64,000 nt of DNA from Pelomonas caseinilytica (GCF_021353235.1 NZ_JAJTWT010000009.1:1-64000); one strand, 5' to 3'; numbered from the stretch's first letter, positions 25,497-36,887 are shown. Made by a program: numbers and translations. The notes: a model not told the origin generated them from the sequence alone.

Positions 25497-25579
25497 GTGG
25501 GCTCCGTCGGAGTGGGTGGTCAGGGAGCCGCAGTGTGCGCAGCGCCGACTGCGGCGAGAAGTGGCGCGAACTGACTAAC

Positions 25580-25602
25580 ATTGAGGACAAGATTTCCTCA
25601 AT
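25580..25602. promoter_or_regulatory. Palindrome, candidate LysR-type operator
   Basis: ATTGAGGA and TCCTCAAT form perfect 8-bp arms around a 7-nt centre, including a T-N11-A core. It ends 8 bp before the lysR-type ATG and lies in the divergent region with the cupin gene, fitting autoregulation plus control of the neighbour. Confidence 0.6.
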
Positions 25603-25610
25603 CACCACGC

Positions 25611-26510
25611 ATGCAAGGCCTCCAGCCCCTGATCGCCTTTGCCCAGACCGCCCGGCGCGGCAGCTTCGCCGCCGCGGCCCGCGACCTCGGCGGCACGCCG
25701 TCCACCGTGGCCAAGAGCGTGGCTCGGCTGGAGGCGTCGCTCGGCGTGCGCCTCTTCCACCGGACGACGCGGCAGGTGACGCTGACGCCCGACGGCGAGC
25801 GCCTGTTCCGCCGCTGCGAGCGCGTGCTGTCGGAGCTGGACGACTTGCAGGCCGATGCCGCGGGCACGCGGGCGACGGTGGGCGGCACGCTGCGCCTGGA
25901 CGCGCCGGTCACCTACGGCCGCAAGGTGCTGATGCCGGTGCTCAATGCCCTGCTGCGCCGGCATCCCGAGCTGCGCCTGGACCTGCGCCTGCAGGACAGC
26001 TATGCCGACCTGGTGCGCGACGGGCTGGACGCGGCCATCCGCGTCGGCGAGCTGCAGGATTCGCGCCTGGTGGCCCGCCGCTTCGACGCCCAGCACCTGC
26101 TGCTGGTCGCCAGCCCCGCCTACCTGGCCGAGCGCGGCGAGCCGCTGCGCCTGGACCAGCTGGCCGGCCACGGGGCCATCGTCTTCCGGCTGCCGAGCTC
26201 GGGCCGGCAGCGGCCCTGGCAGTTCCGCAACGGCCGTCAGGCCGTCAGCCTGCTCCCCACGCCGAGCGTGGAGGTCAACGACGGCGAAGGCATCGTCGCC
26301 GCGGCGGTGCTGGGCCTGGGCCTGGCCCAGGTGCCCGACAACATGGTGGTCGACGCCATCGCGCGGGGCGAGCTGGTGGAACTGCTGCCCCGGAACCGGC
26401 CGCCGGCCATGCCCATCAGCGTCGTACTGCCGACCTCACGCCTGCAGCCGCCCCGGGTGCGGGTGCTGCTGGAAGCGCTGGAGGCGATGCCCGGCCGCGC
26501 GACGCGCTGA
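25611..26510 (+). CDS. LysR-family transcriptional regulator
   Basis: A 299-residue regulator. The N-terminal winged helix-turn-helix is typical (FAQTARRGSFAAAARDLG, then VAKSVARLEASLGVRLFHRTTRQVTLT), and the effector domain covers about residues 90-290. It resembles the AaeR/CrgA-like branch. ATG at 25611 is preferred because the DNA-binding domain starts there. It is divergent from the cupin gene, and a perfect palindrome sits just upstream. Confidence 0.92.
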   Translation: MQGLQPLIAFAQTARRGSFAAAARDLGGTPSTVAKSVARLEASLGVRLFHRTTRQVTLTPDGERLFRRCERVLSELDDLQADAAGTRATVGGTLRLDAPVTYGRKVLMPVLNALLRRHPELRLDLRLQDSYADLVRDGLDAAIRVGELQDSRLVARRFDAQHLLLVASPAYLAERGEPLRLDQLAGHGAIVFRLPSSGRQRPWQFRNGRQAVSLLPTPSVEVNDGEGIVAAAVLGLGLAQVPDNMVVDAIARGELVELLPRNRPPAMPISVVLPTSRLQPPRVRVLLEALEAMPGRATR

Positions 26511-26531
26511 GCGGGCCGGCGCCCAGCCCCT

Positions 26532-27368
26532 TCAGCGGGCGCCCAGCCCCAGGCGCCGGCACAGCTCCAGCACCAGTGGCGACTGGTTGAGCGTGTAGAA
26601 GTGCAGGCCCGGTGCGCCCCCGTCGATGAGGCGCTCGCACAGCCGCGTGATCACGTCCAGGCCGAAGGCGCGGATGCCGGCCGTGTCGTCCATGAAGCCT
26701 TCCATCTTCATCTGCACCCAGCGGGGGATGTCGATGCCGTCGCGCTGGGCGAACTGGGCAATGCGGCCGTAGTTGTGGAAGGGCATGATGCCCGGCACGA
26801 TGGGCTGGGTGACGCCGAGCTTGCGCGCCTCCTCCACGAAGTGGAAGTAGGCGTCGGCGTTGAAGAAGAACTGGGTAATGGCGCCGTCGGCGCCGGCCTT
26901 CATCTTGTCGGCGAAGTGCTGCAGGTCGCGGGCGGCATAACGCTGCTGCGGGTGCACCTCCGGGTAGGCTGCCACCTCGATGTGCCAGTCAGGCCCTTGC
27001 GTCTCGCGGATGAAGGCCACCAGCTCGCTGGCGTAGCGGAACTCGCCCGCCGTGGCCGTGCCGCTGGGCAGGTCGCCGCGCAGGGCGACGACGCGGCGGA
27101 TGTTCTGCGCGCGGTAGGTGGCCAGGATCTCGGCGATGTTCTCGCGCGTGGAGCCCACGCAGGAGAGATGCGGTGCGGCCTCGAAGCCCGCCGCGGCGAT
27201 GTCCATCACGGCCGACAGAGTCTTGTCGCGCGTGGAGCCGCCGGCGCCGTAGGTGACGCTGAAGTACTGCGGCTTCAGGGCGCCGAGCTCCTGCACGACG
27301 GCCTTGAGCTTGTCCACGCCGACGGGCGTGTTGGGGGGGAAGAATTCGAAGGAGATCGGAGTGGTCAT
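26532..27368 (-). CDS. metF: Methylenetetrahydrofolate reductase
   Basis: Reduces 5,10-methylene-THF to 5-methyl-THF, the methyl donor for methionine synthesis. The 278-residue TIM-barrel flavoprotein shows ISFEFFPPN, VTYGAGGS, HLSCVGSTR, VVALRGDLP and ITQFFFNAD. ATG at 27368 overlaps the tlyA stop as ATGA. It is the last gene of the ahcY...tlyA-metF run, linking it to the SAM cycle. Confidence 0.97.
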   Translation of the reverse strand: MTTPISFEFFPPNTPVGVDKLKAVVQELGALKPQYFSVTYGAGGSTRDKTLSAVMDIAAAGFEAAPHLSCVGSTRENIAEILATYRAQNIRRVVALRGDLPSGTATAGEFRYASELVAFIRETQGPDWHIEVAAYPEVHPQQRYAARDLQHFADKMKAGADGAITQFFFNADAYFHFVEEARKLGVTQPIVPGIMPFHNYGRIAQFAQRDGIDIPRWVQMKMEGFMDDTAGIRAFGLDVITRLCERLIDGGAPGLHFYTLNQSPLVLELCRRLGLGAR

Positions 27369-28111
27369 CGGGACGCCCACAGGAAGAATTCGCGGTTGCC
27401 ATCGCCGCCAGCGATGGGGCTGTCGAAATAGTCCAGCACCTTGAGGCCGAGGGCCGTGCAGGCCAGGCGCACGCGCGCCTCGAGCCGGGCGTAGTCGGCC
27501 TCGTCCTTGACGAGCCCGCCCTTGCCCAGGGCCTGCGGCCCCAGCTCGAACTGCGGCTTGACCAGCACGAGCAGATGGCCGTGCACCTCCAGCCAGGGCA
27601 GCAGCTCGGGCAGGCTGGCCACCATGGAGATGAAGCTCAGGTCGCCGACGATGACGGTGAAGCCGCCGGTCGGCGCGTGCGGGCGCAGCACGTCGAGCTC
27701 GCGCACGTGCACGCCCTCCAGCGCCGTGACGCGCGGGTCGGCCTGCAGCCGCGGGCTGAGCTGGCCGTGGCCCACGTCCACGCCGACGACATGGCGGGCG
27801 CCATGAGCCAGCAGGCAGTCGGTGAAGCCGCCGGTGCTTTGGCCGACGTCCAGCACCGTGTGCCCGGCCACGTCGAGGCCGGTGCGCTGCAGCGCGCCTT
27901 CCAGCTTGAGTCCGCCGCGCGAGGCGTAGCGCAGCTCGGCGTCGTCGGTGACGCGCAGCTGCGCCGTCTCGGGCAGGTCCTCGCCGGCCTTCTTCAGCGC
28001 AGCCCAGCCGATGGGCGACGCCCATTCGGCCGCGCCGTGCTGGATGAGGCGCTGGGCAGCCGAGCGCGTGGGCGCCAGGCCTTGGGCGACGAGGAGTTGG
28101 TCAGCACGCAT
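27365..28111 (-). CDS. tlyA: TlyA-family rRNA 2'-O-methyltransferase
   Basis: A 248-residue protein with an N-terminal S4 RNA-binding domain (RADQLLVAQGLAPTRSAAQRLI) and an FtsJ-like methyltransferase domain (HTVLDVGQSTGGFTDCLLAHGA, VGVDVGHGQL, IVGDLSFISM, VKPQFELG). TlyA methylates rRNA, and similar proteins are annotated as hemolysins. Coupled to metF by a 4-bp overlap; the DUF262 gene ends 10 bp upstream, so tlyA is probably read with it. Confidence 0.93.
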   Translation of the reverse strand: MRADQLLVAQGLAPTRSAAQRLIQHGAAEWASPIGWAALKKAGEDLPETAQLRVTDDAELRYASRGGLKLEGALQRTGLDVAGHTVLDVGQSTGGFTDCLLAHGARHVVGVDVGHGQLSPRLQADPRVTALEGVHVRELDVLRPHAPTGGFTVIVGDLSFISMVASLPELLPWLEVHGHLLVLVKPQFELGPQALGKGGLVKDEADYARLEARVRLACTALGLKVLDYFDSPIAGGDGNREFFLWASR

Positions 28112-28121
28112 TCTGTTCCGG

Positions 28122-29192
28122 CTAAATGACTAACTGGGCTTGTTCCAACTCTTGACCTGTTCCGTTAAGCAATGCCTTCAGCCTCTTCAGCCGTTGAACT
28201 CGGGAACGGGTTCTTGAATTGGTGGAGTAGAAATAGTCTTTTGCCGCTTGGTTGTCTGAAGGTGCTGATGATTTTGCTTGCTGTAAGAATGTGACCAGCC
28301 GTGCGGAAATAGTAGAACCAGGAACGTTCCGCTGTTGAAGGGTATATCCAAGACTCCAGAGTCCGTACAAATGGCTGATGCCCCTGATTCCTAAACTGTC
28401 ATAGTCAAGGTTTAGTGTGGCGAGCCAATCGGTAAGATCGATGAATTCCTGTTTGATGGTCTGTAGTTGTGGACCGTCAATGCTGTTGACAGCGTCGGTA
28501 TAAAGATTGTCGAAGGCTTGGCCTTCCGTGTTTTGTACGCCATCCTTCCATAGCAAAAAGATCAGATCCGATATGAATTCTTCATGCTCAAATCTGTTCC
28601 TATCCGCTATCGGGTTAAGCAAAGGCGCCCAAAATGGGCCCTGGGAAAGCTCTCTAACTAGCGATGAGAATTCGCTGTCATGGTATTTTGCATTTCTGAG
28701 CTCTTGTTTGCTCAGAGGGGCGCCATTGCGATTAAGTCGATCGAATACTTCATTTAATACGTTGTCTTCAACGGTGTCTATATACTCGACCGGAATTTGA
28801 TATCGCCAAAAGTTTTTCTTATATGTGATTAATTCCGGCGCATCAAGATCCGAAAAGAAGCGCCCAACAAATGCTGCATCCGAGTCTTGTTCTGACTCAT
28901 TGATAACATTGATCAGACCTTCGATAAAGCGAATGATTGACTGAAGGCGCTGCTTCCCATCCACGACATCATAAGATGTGGCGCCGGTAATTGTGTCAAT
29001 GTGCTGATGCAAGAATATCGGCGGCATCGGATAATTTCGAAGCAAGCTATCGACAAAAAATCCTTGCCTATCTGGACCCCATACACTCCGCCGTTGGTAA
29101 GGGGGATCGAAATTAAATTTTTTATTCTGATGCAGCTCCCAAAAAGCGGCGATCGACATGGCGTTCGAAGTGCGTGCTAATAGTGCGCTCAT
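28122..29192 (-). CDS. Stand-alone DUF262 (GmrSD N-type/ParB-like) protein
   Basis: A 356-residue protein. The N-terminal 120 residues show the DUF262 signature: FDPPYQRRSVWGPDRQGFFVD, then MPPIFLHQ, then YDVVDGKQRLQSIIRFI, the DGxQR motif that binds nucleotide in GmrS-type and SspE-type proteins. The later part is alpha-helical with DRLNRNGAPLSKQELRNAKY, also typical. There is no HNH (DUF1524) nuclease domain. ATG overlaps the stop of the SIR2-like gene, indicating coupled translation. The gene is AT-richer than its neighbours and sits between ahcY and tlyA, signs of transfer. A defence role is inferred from its partner. Confidence 0.88.
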   Translation of the reverse strand: MSALLARTSNAMSIAAFWELHQNKKFNFDPPYQRRSVWGPDRQGFFVDSLLRNYPMPPIFLHQHIDTITGATSYDVVDGKQRLQSIIRFIEGLINVINESEQDSDAAFVGRFFSDLDAPELITYKKNFWRYQIPVEYIDTVEDNVLNEVFDRLNRNGAPLSKQELRNAKYHDSEFSSLVRELSQGPFWAPLLNPIADRNRFEHEEFISDLIFLLWKDGVQNTEGQAFDNLYTDAVNSIDGPQLQTIKQEFIDLTDWLATLNLDYDSLGIRGISHLYGLWSLGYTLQQRNVPGSTISARLVTFLQQAKSSAPSDNQAAKDYFYSTNSRTRSRVQRLKRLKALLNGTGQELEQAQLVI

Positions 29193-30270
29193 ATCTTTAC
29201 CTTCCTTAAAGAGCTGCTCGTTGGGAAGCAGGAGTAATTTACAAACAAGGAGGAGAGTACGCCGTCCAGTGCCTCTGATGGTCTGGGATTGATTGATATT
29301 GCATCAACATTCAAGTCCAGCTTTGCAAGCATACCGTCGATCTCGGCACGATCCACGTGCCAGTAAGAAAGGCCGCAGATTACCAGGCGATCAGTATCCG
29401 CAAAGCTGGCTAGACGTGCTTGCAGGCTCGCTTGTAACGCTTGCACCCATGTGTACTTTATGCGTGCACTGTCGCCTGCCGGCGGAATAATTGAATACCG
29501 AAGCCAGTGGTTTTGGGGGCTTGTATTATCAACCATTAGCGGGCGCTGGATTGAGAAATCTTCGGCCAGCTTGTAGTCGATTTCTCTGGGAGGCATTGCG
29601 CTTCCTGCCGGTAGTGGAGGCGCCACAAAGTTGATAGAGCCGTGAGGTTTGTATAACCTTACTTTGGCGCTGGAAGGTGTCGTCGTGGTAATGCCTTCAT
29701 ACTCGTATGAAATGCCAAGTAGATCGAGTGTATGTTCAAGGAATAGATCGTAGTTGAAGGTGACAATTACGATTTCTTCGATATCGACATTGTTGTGGGC
29801 GCGCTGTAAAAAGTCCGCCCAAGGCCACGATGTTATTTTGCTTGCGTCCGGGGCGCTCTTCAGTTCCGCGTCATACATAAGGAAAAGATGACGCAAGTAG
29901 TAAGCGAGTTCGCAGTATGCACGCAGATATGTAAAGTTAGTGCGAAGCGTCGCGTCCCGCTCTAGGAATGAGCCTTTTTTTTCGTGGGCGACAAAAGCTT
30001 GGGCGGCGCAAAGAATCCGTTCGATAAGCGAAATTGCTGCGGCCTGCTCCATGTACGGGCGCGCGCCAAGGCTCCACAGAGCTCTGGGCAATGTCGGCTC
30101 GACAAAAAACCAACTGGTAGGCCATCAGGCGATGGGACCTCGGCACCTCTTGAAAAGAGGTTGAGCGTATTGATGCTCTCTCTTAATCCAAGATGACTCA
30201 AAAGATCTATCGTGAAACCATTTCCCAGAACAATTAAGAGCTTTGATTTTCTTGCCGTTGTAGCGCTCAA
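29189..30270 (-). pseudogene. SIR2-like domain protein with a one-base frameshift (likely defence effector)
   Basis: Starts with TTG at 30270 after a strong GGGAGG site. Frame 1 reads KLLIVLGNGFTIDLL and continues to LPVGF. At a run of six T (30109-30104) the frame must shift; with one more T it reads GFFVEPTLPRALWSLGARPYME and continues to the end. The second part has VTFNYDLFLEH (Asn) and LYKPHGSINF (His), the pair used for NAD cleavage in SIR2-like effectors. The intact product would be about 360 residues. The run reads T TTT TTG, a canonical minus-one slippery heptamer, so slippage, mutation or a sequencing error are all possible. Coupled to the DUF262 gene. Confidence 0.8.
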
Positions 30271-30299
30271 GCAGACCTCCCTGCTGACGTAGCTATTTG

Positions 30300-31718
<1,419 letters not shown>

Positions 31719-31794
31719 GTCGGCTCCTTCAGGATGTGAAGCCGCTGACGGGGTCGAGATGGGGCTCAGGCCTCACCCCGACCAGTGGTCAGCG

Positions 31795-31870
31795 GGTGAG
31801 CGCGGTTGCAGAAGTGTCTGGTTCCGAGCCTGGCCTCACGGGGTGCTGAGGTTGCAACGCTCCTCGGAAG
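31795..31870 (-). promoter_or_regulatory. S-adenosylhomocysteine (SAH) riboswitch
   Basis: Read 5' to 3' on the minus strand: CTTCCGAGGAGCGTTGCAAC, then GCCAGGCTCGGAA, then AACCGCGCTCACC. These are the conserved blocks of the SAH-element: CCGAGGAGCG pairs partly with the late CGCTC, and TTCCGAG pairs with CTCGGAA. The class sits upstream of ahcY in many proteobacteria and turns expression on when SAH builds up. A stem just downstream (CCGCTGAC at 31795-31788 with GTCAGCGG at 31749-31742) may be part of the switch. Confidence 0.93.
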
Positions 31871-31876
31871 CCGCAC

Positions 31877-31882
31877 ATTCTA
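31877..31882 (-). promoter_or_regulatory. Candidate -10 element for ahcY
   Basis: TAGAAT on the minus strand, 6 nt before the first base of the riboswitch, so transcription would start at the riboswitch 5' end. A TTGACC lies upstream, but 23 nt away, too far for a standard -35; the -35 is therefore unclear. Confidence 0.4.
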
Positions 31883-31907
31883 GCGACGGCCGCCGCCGCC
31901 GTGGCGG

Positions 31908-33089
31908 TCAACCGCCGCCGCCGGGTGCCAACAAATCGTCGCCCGCGATCGACACCAGCGCCGGCCGGCCGACGATGAGCGGGTCCACGGCACCGATGCG
32001 TTCGAGGTCGCGTTCGGCATAGGGCAGGCGGTTGAGCACGAAGCGCAGGGCGTTGAGGCGCGCGCGCTTCTTGCAATCGCTCTTGATCACCGTCCACGGC
32101 GCGTCCGACGTGTCGCAGTGCAGGAACATCGCCTCCTTGGCGCGGGTGTAGTCGTCCCACTTGTCCAGCGACGCCATGTCGATGGGGCTGAGCTTCCACT
32201 GCTTGAGCGGGTGCAGCTTGCGCTCCTTGAAGCGGCGGCGCTGCTCGTCGCGGCTGACCGAGAACCAGAACTTGAAGAGGTGGATGCCCGAGCGCACCAG
32301 CTGGCGCTCGAACTCCGGCGTCTGGCGCAGGAATTCCTGGTATTCGCCCTCGCTGCAGAAGCCCATGACGCGCTCGACGCCGGCGCGGTTGTACCAGCTG
32401 CGGTCGAACAGCACGATCTCGCCGGCCGTGGGCAGGTGGTTCACGTAGCGCTGGAAGTACCACTGGCCGCGCTCGACCTCGCTGGGCTTTTCCAGCGCCA
32501 CGACGCGGGCGCCCCGGGGGTTGAGGTGCTCCATGAAGCGCTTGATGGTGCCGCCCTTGCCGGCGGCGTCGCGGCCCTCGAACAGGATGACGACGCGCGC
32601 GCCGGTCTCCTTGACCCAGGCCTGCAGCTTGAGCAGCTCGACCTGCAGCCGGTACTTCTGCCGCTCGTAGGCCTTGCGGGAGAGCAGGTTCTTGTAGGGG
32701 TAGGCGCCCTGGCGCCAGCCGGGGCTGAGCTCGCTGTCGGCGTCCACGTCGGCGGGCGGCGCCACGGCTTCCTCGTGCTGGCGCAGCGCGCGGCGCAGGT
32801 GTCGGCGCTCGTCGGGGGAGCAGCCGTCCAGCAGCGTGCCGAGGTCGCGGGCCAGGGCGTCGGGGCTGCTCTCGGCTTGGTGATGTCGCCGCACCAGTTC
32901 GGCCAGGGTCTCGGACTCGATCGCGTCGCGCCGGGCCAGCGCGCGGCCGACGCGGTCGCGCTCGAGGGCGGCGGCGTCGAGCCGCGGCGGGGTGTCGCCG
33001 GCGGCCACACGGCGCGTGGCGGGGCGGCGGGCGTTGCGTTGCGAGGCGGGCGAGGAAGGGGTGGGGCGGGATGTCGGCATGGGAGCCAT
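31908..33089 (-). CDS. ppk2: Polyphosphate kinase 2
   Basis: Transfers phosphate between polyphosphate and nucleotides (PPK2 family). The 393 residues have a Walker A, VILFEGRDAAGKGGTIKR, a lid-region RGARVVALEKPSEVERGQW, and a Walker B, IVLFDRSWYNRAGVERVMGF. The sequence is of the one-domain class. The first 110 residues are a Pro/Arg-rich extension with unclear role, so the real start may be the second Met (33080). The stop lies just before the ahcY promoter region. Confidence 0.94.
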   Translation of the reverse strand: MAPMPTSRPTPSSPASQRNARRPATRRVAAGDTPPRLDAAALERDRVGRALARRDAIESETLAELVRRHHQAESSPDALARDLGTLLDGCSPDERRHLRRALRQHEEAVAPPADVDADSELSPGWRQGAYPYKNLLSRKAYERQKYRLQVELLKLQAWVKETGARVVILFEGRDAAGKGGTIKRFMEHLNPRGARVVALEKPSEVERGQWYFQRYVNHLPTAGEIVLFDRSWYNRAGVERVMGFCSEGEYQEFLRQTPEFERQLVRSGIHLFKFWFSVSRDEQRRRFKERKLHPLKQWKLSPIDMASLDKWDDYTRAKEAMFLHCDTSDAPWTVIKSDCKKRARLNALRFVLNRLPYAERDLERIGAVDPLIVGRPALVSIAGDDLLAPGGGG

Positions 33090-33147
33090 GCTGCGCGCCT
33101 GGCGCCGGTGCCGAATTGATCCTCGTCAACCCGCCGTGGCGGCCCGC

Positions 33148-34062
33148 TCAGGCCTGGGCCGTCTCGCGCTTTCGTGCCAAATCTGCACGCGGCGGCGCGC
33201 CGAACAGGCGCCGGTATTCGCGGCTGAATTGCGAGGCGCTCTCGTAGCCGACGCGGTGGGCGGCGCTGGCGGCGTCCAGCCCGTCGGACAGCATCAGCCG
33301 GCGCGCGTGCTGCAGGCGCAGCGTCTTCTGGAACTGCAGGGGCGACAGCGCCGTCAGCTGCTTGAAGCGCAGATGCAGGGTGGACGGGCTCATGTGCGCC
33401 AGGCCGGCCAGTTCGTCGATGGACAGCGGCTCGGCGAAGCGGCGGGTCAGCTGCTCGATGACGCGGTTCAGGCGCCGGGCCATGCCGTCGCCCTGGGCCA
33501 GGGCGCGCAGCCGCGGCCCCAGCGGCCCGGTCAGCACGCGGTAGAGGATCTCGCGCTGCACCAGGGGCGCCAGCGTCTTCAGGTCGGCCGGCGTGTCCAG
33601 CAGGCGCAGCAGCCGCAGCGCGGCCTCCAGCAGCGGCGCGGTCACCGGGGCCACCTGGAGGCCGGCATCGCCCTCGGCCGCCGAAGGCAGGTCGGCATCG
33701 AGCAGCAGTTCGGCCAGGGCCTGGGTCTCGCAGCTCAGGCGCAGGCAGAGGTAAGGCTTGTCGGGGCTGGCCTCGACGACCTGGCCCCGCGGCAGTGCCG
33801 TCACCGGCACGAGCAGGCATTGCATGGCGTCGTACTGCACGACCCGGTCGCCCTGGCGGGCCTGCTTGCGGCCCTGCAGCACGAGGACGAGGCCGGGTTC
33901 GTAGATTGCCGGCACCGGCAACGCCGGCGCGCTGGCGCGGATCAGCCGCAGCCCGGGCAGGGGCGTCTCGTGCAGGCCGTCGCCCGGGGCGCGGGCGAGG
34001 GCCAGGGCGATGGCGCGTTCGCGCAGGGTCGGCAGGTCGTCGTCGGTGGGCATGCAGGCCAT
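33148..34062 (-). CDS. AraC-family transcriptional regulator
   Basis: A 304-residue regulator. The N-terminal half is an AraC_N cupin-like sensor (PGLVLVLQGRKQARQGDRVV). The C-terminal part has two helix-turn-helix motifs: IDELAGLAHMSPSTLHLRFKQLT and DAASAAHRVGYESASQFSREYRRLFG. ATG at 34062 or 34053 is preferred; a longer frame to 34197 lacks homology. It is divergent from an aldo/keto reductase, which it probably controls, a common pairing for this subfamily. Confidence 0.92.
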   Translation of the reverse strand: MACMPTDDDLPTLRERAIALALARAPGDGLHETPLPGLRLIRASAPALPVPAIYEPGLVLVLQGRKQARQGDRVVQYDAMQCLLVPVTALPRGQVVEASPDKPYLCLRLSCETQALAELLLDADLPSAAEGDAGLQVAPVTAPLLEAALRLLRLLDTPADLKTLAPLVQREILYRVLTGPLGPRLRALAQGDGMARRLNRVIEQLTRRFAEPLSIDELAGLAHMSPSTLHLRFKQLTALSPLQFQKTLRLQHARRLMLSDGLDAASAAHRVGYESASQFSREYRRLFGAPPRADLARKRETAQA

Positions 34063-34206
34063 TGTGCAAACCCTTTGCCTTGGCGGGGCCGGCGCGCGGC
34101 CAGGTTTCGGAGGATCGGGCAAGACGGCGCGAGATTCGTGCTGTGCGGCCCGGCGCCCTTTTCCTAAGCTGTCGGCATCCCTCGACGCTTCATCCAAGGA
34201 GTCCTC

Positions 34207-35197
<991 letters not shown>

Positions 35198-35208
<11 letters not shown>

Positions 35209-36430
35209 CGGCCGTCATGCTGCGGTAGGCCCAGAAGCGCGGCAGCAGGAAGCCGGTGGCGATGACGCCGGCAAGGCAGATGGCACCGCCCATCCAGATG
35301 GCCGGCGCCACGCCCCAGGCGTCGGCCATGAAGCCGGCCCGCGCATTGCCGACCAGCGGGCCGGTCAGGTAGCTGATCATCTCGATGCCGGCCAGCCGCC
35401 CGCGCAGCGGGTTCGGGATGGTCTCGTTCCAGATCGTGCCGCGGAACACGCCGCTGACCATGTCGGCCGCGCCGGCCACGGCCAGGCAAACCAGGCCGAG
35501 CAGCAGGCTGGGCGCCACGCCCAGGGCGACGATGCCCAGGGCCCAGACGGCCGCCGCGATGACGACGGCGCGGCCGTGGCGGCCGACCTTGCCGGTCCAG
35601 CCGCTGAACAGGCCGATGACGAGGGCACCGACCGACATGGCCGACAGCAGCCAGCCCACCGACTCGGTGCGCCCGTCGGCCGCCGCCATGGCCGGGAACA
35701 GGGCGACGGGGAAGGCGAAGGCCATCGCGACGATGTCGACGATGTAGGTGCCCATCAGCTCGGGCCGTGCCCAGGCGAAGCGCAGGCCCTCGGCCAGGTC
35801 GGCCAGCAGGTGGGGCCGGTCGGCGGGCGCGTCGACCATGCCTATGGCCTCGCGCGGGATGCGCGAGATGAAGAACAGCGCGGCCAGGAAGGTCGCAAGG
35901 TCGAAGGCATAGGCGCCCACGGCGCCCCATTTCGCCAGCATCAGCCCCGCCAGGGCCGGGCCGGCCACCATGCCCACCGTGCCGCGCACCGACGACAGCG
36001 CCGCCACGGCCGCGAACTCCTCGGGCCGGGCCAGCTTCTGCGTCAGCGCCTCCAGCGCCGGGCGATGGAAGCCGCTGGCGCCCTGGAGCACGGCCACCAG
36101 CGCGTAGATGGCCAGCACGCTGGGCGTGGCGCTCAGCGCGTTGGCGAGCAGACCGGCCAGGCACAGGGCCATCAAGGCCTCGGAGGCCAGCAGCAGCCGC
36201 TTGCGGTCCACACGGTCCGCCACCGCGCCGCCCAGCAGGCCGCAGACGACGACGGGGATCAACTGCACCAGTCCCAGCAGCCCGACCTGGGCGTTGGAGC
36301 GCGTCAGCTCGTAGAGCTGCCAGGGCACGGCCACATAGCTGACCATGGTGCCCAGGCCCGAAATGAACTGGCTGGCGAAGAGGCGGCGGAACGGAAGATT
36401 GCGGCGCAGCGGGCCGATGTCGAGGAGCAT
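35198..36430 (-). CDS. MFS transporter, EntS/MFS_3 type
   Basis: A 410-residue inner-membrane protein with about 12 hydrophobic segments. The cytoplasmic loop motif [18 protein letters not shown] between helices 2 and 3 is the MFS signature. The build ([30 protein letters not shown]) matches the MFS_3 group, which includes the enterobactin exporter EntS. Substrate unknown. It converges on the aldo/keto reductase. Confidence 0.9.
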
Positions 36431-36608
36431 GGCGGCGGACTGTAGCCAGGGGAGGGTGCGACGGGCCGCGGCGGTGTTTGGGGGAGTGCGCCGGGGCGGC
36501 GGGCGATCCTGGGCGGAGACAGCGCAAGGCCTGATGAAGCGCCCCGAAGCCGACGTTCAACCTTTGACTTAAGCAGCGTGCGGTTGGCGCGACCGCTTGA
36601 AAGCATGG
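36431..36608. other. Intergenic, nothing recognised
   Basis: G+C-rich leader of the MFS gene. No ribosomal RNA, tRNA or clear terminator seen. Confidence 0.4.
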
Positions 36609-36887
36609 TTAGTTTGGAGAGCCGCGGCGCTGAACATGATGACGTGAATAGACCCAAAGCATGAGCCAGAGCGAGATTGGCACGGCCACCCAGAGCAGCA
36701 ATTGACACCAGAAAAGGCCGATGCCAAGCAACGGAAGAAGATTGACACCGCCCGCGAAGCAGGGAGCGAGAGCTTTGAGATTGCCGGAACATCCAAAGTG
36801 CTCGTAGGCCCACACCGCCAGTTGCCAGCCACCAAAGGTGACGATGGCAGGTAGCCCAGCAAGGACATAGCGTAGGTATATGTTCAC
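36609..36887 (-). CDS. Small membrane protein, 92 aa
   Basis: Two strong membrane segments (VLAGLPAIVTFGGWQLAVWAY and LLPLLGIGLFWCQLLLWVAVPISLWLMLW) joined by a short Cys-containing loop (HFGCSGNLKALAPCFAGG) and a basic tail (YSRHHVQRRGSPN). The start is uncertain: GTG at 36887 fits best, a TTG at 36893 is possible, and neither has a strong ribosome binding site. The hydrophobic pattern is too regular to be a shadow frame. Its composition is less G+C-rich than the neighbours. Function unknown. Confidence 0.6.
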   Translation of the reverse strand: MNIYLRYVLAGLPAIVTFGGWQLAVWAYEHFGCSGNLKALAPCFAGGVNLLPLLGIGLFWCQLLLWVAVPISLWLMLWVYSRHHVQRRGSPN

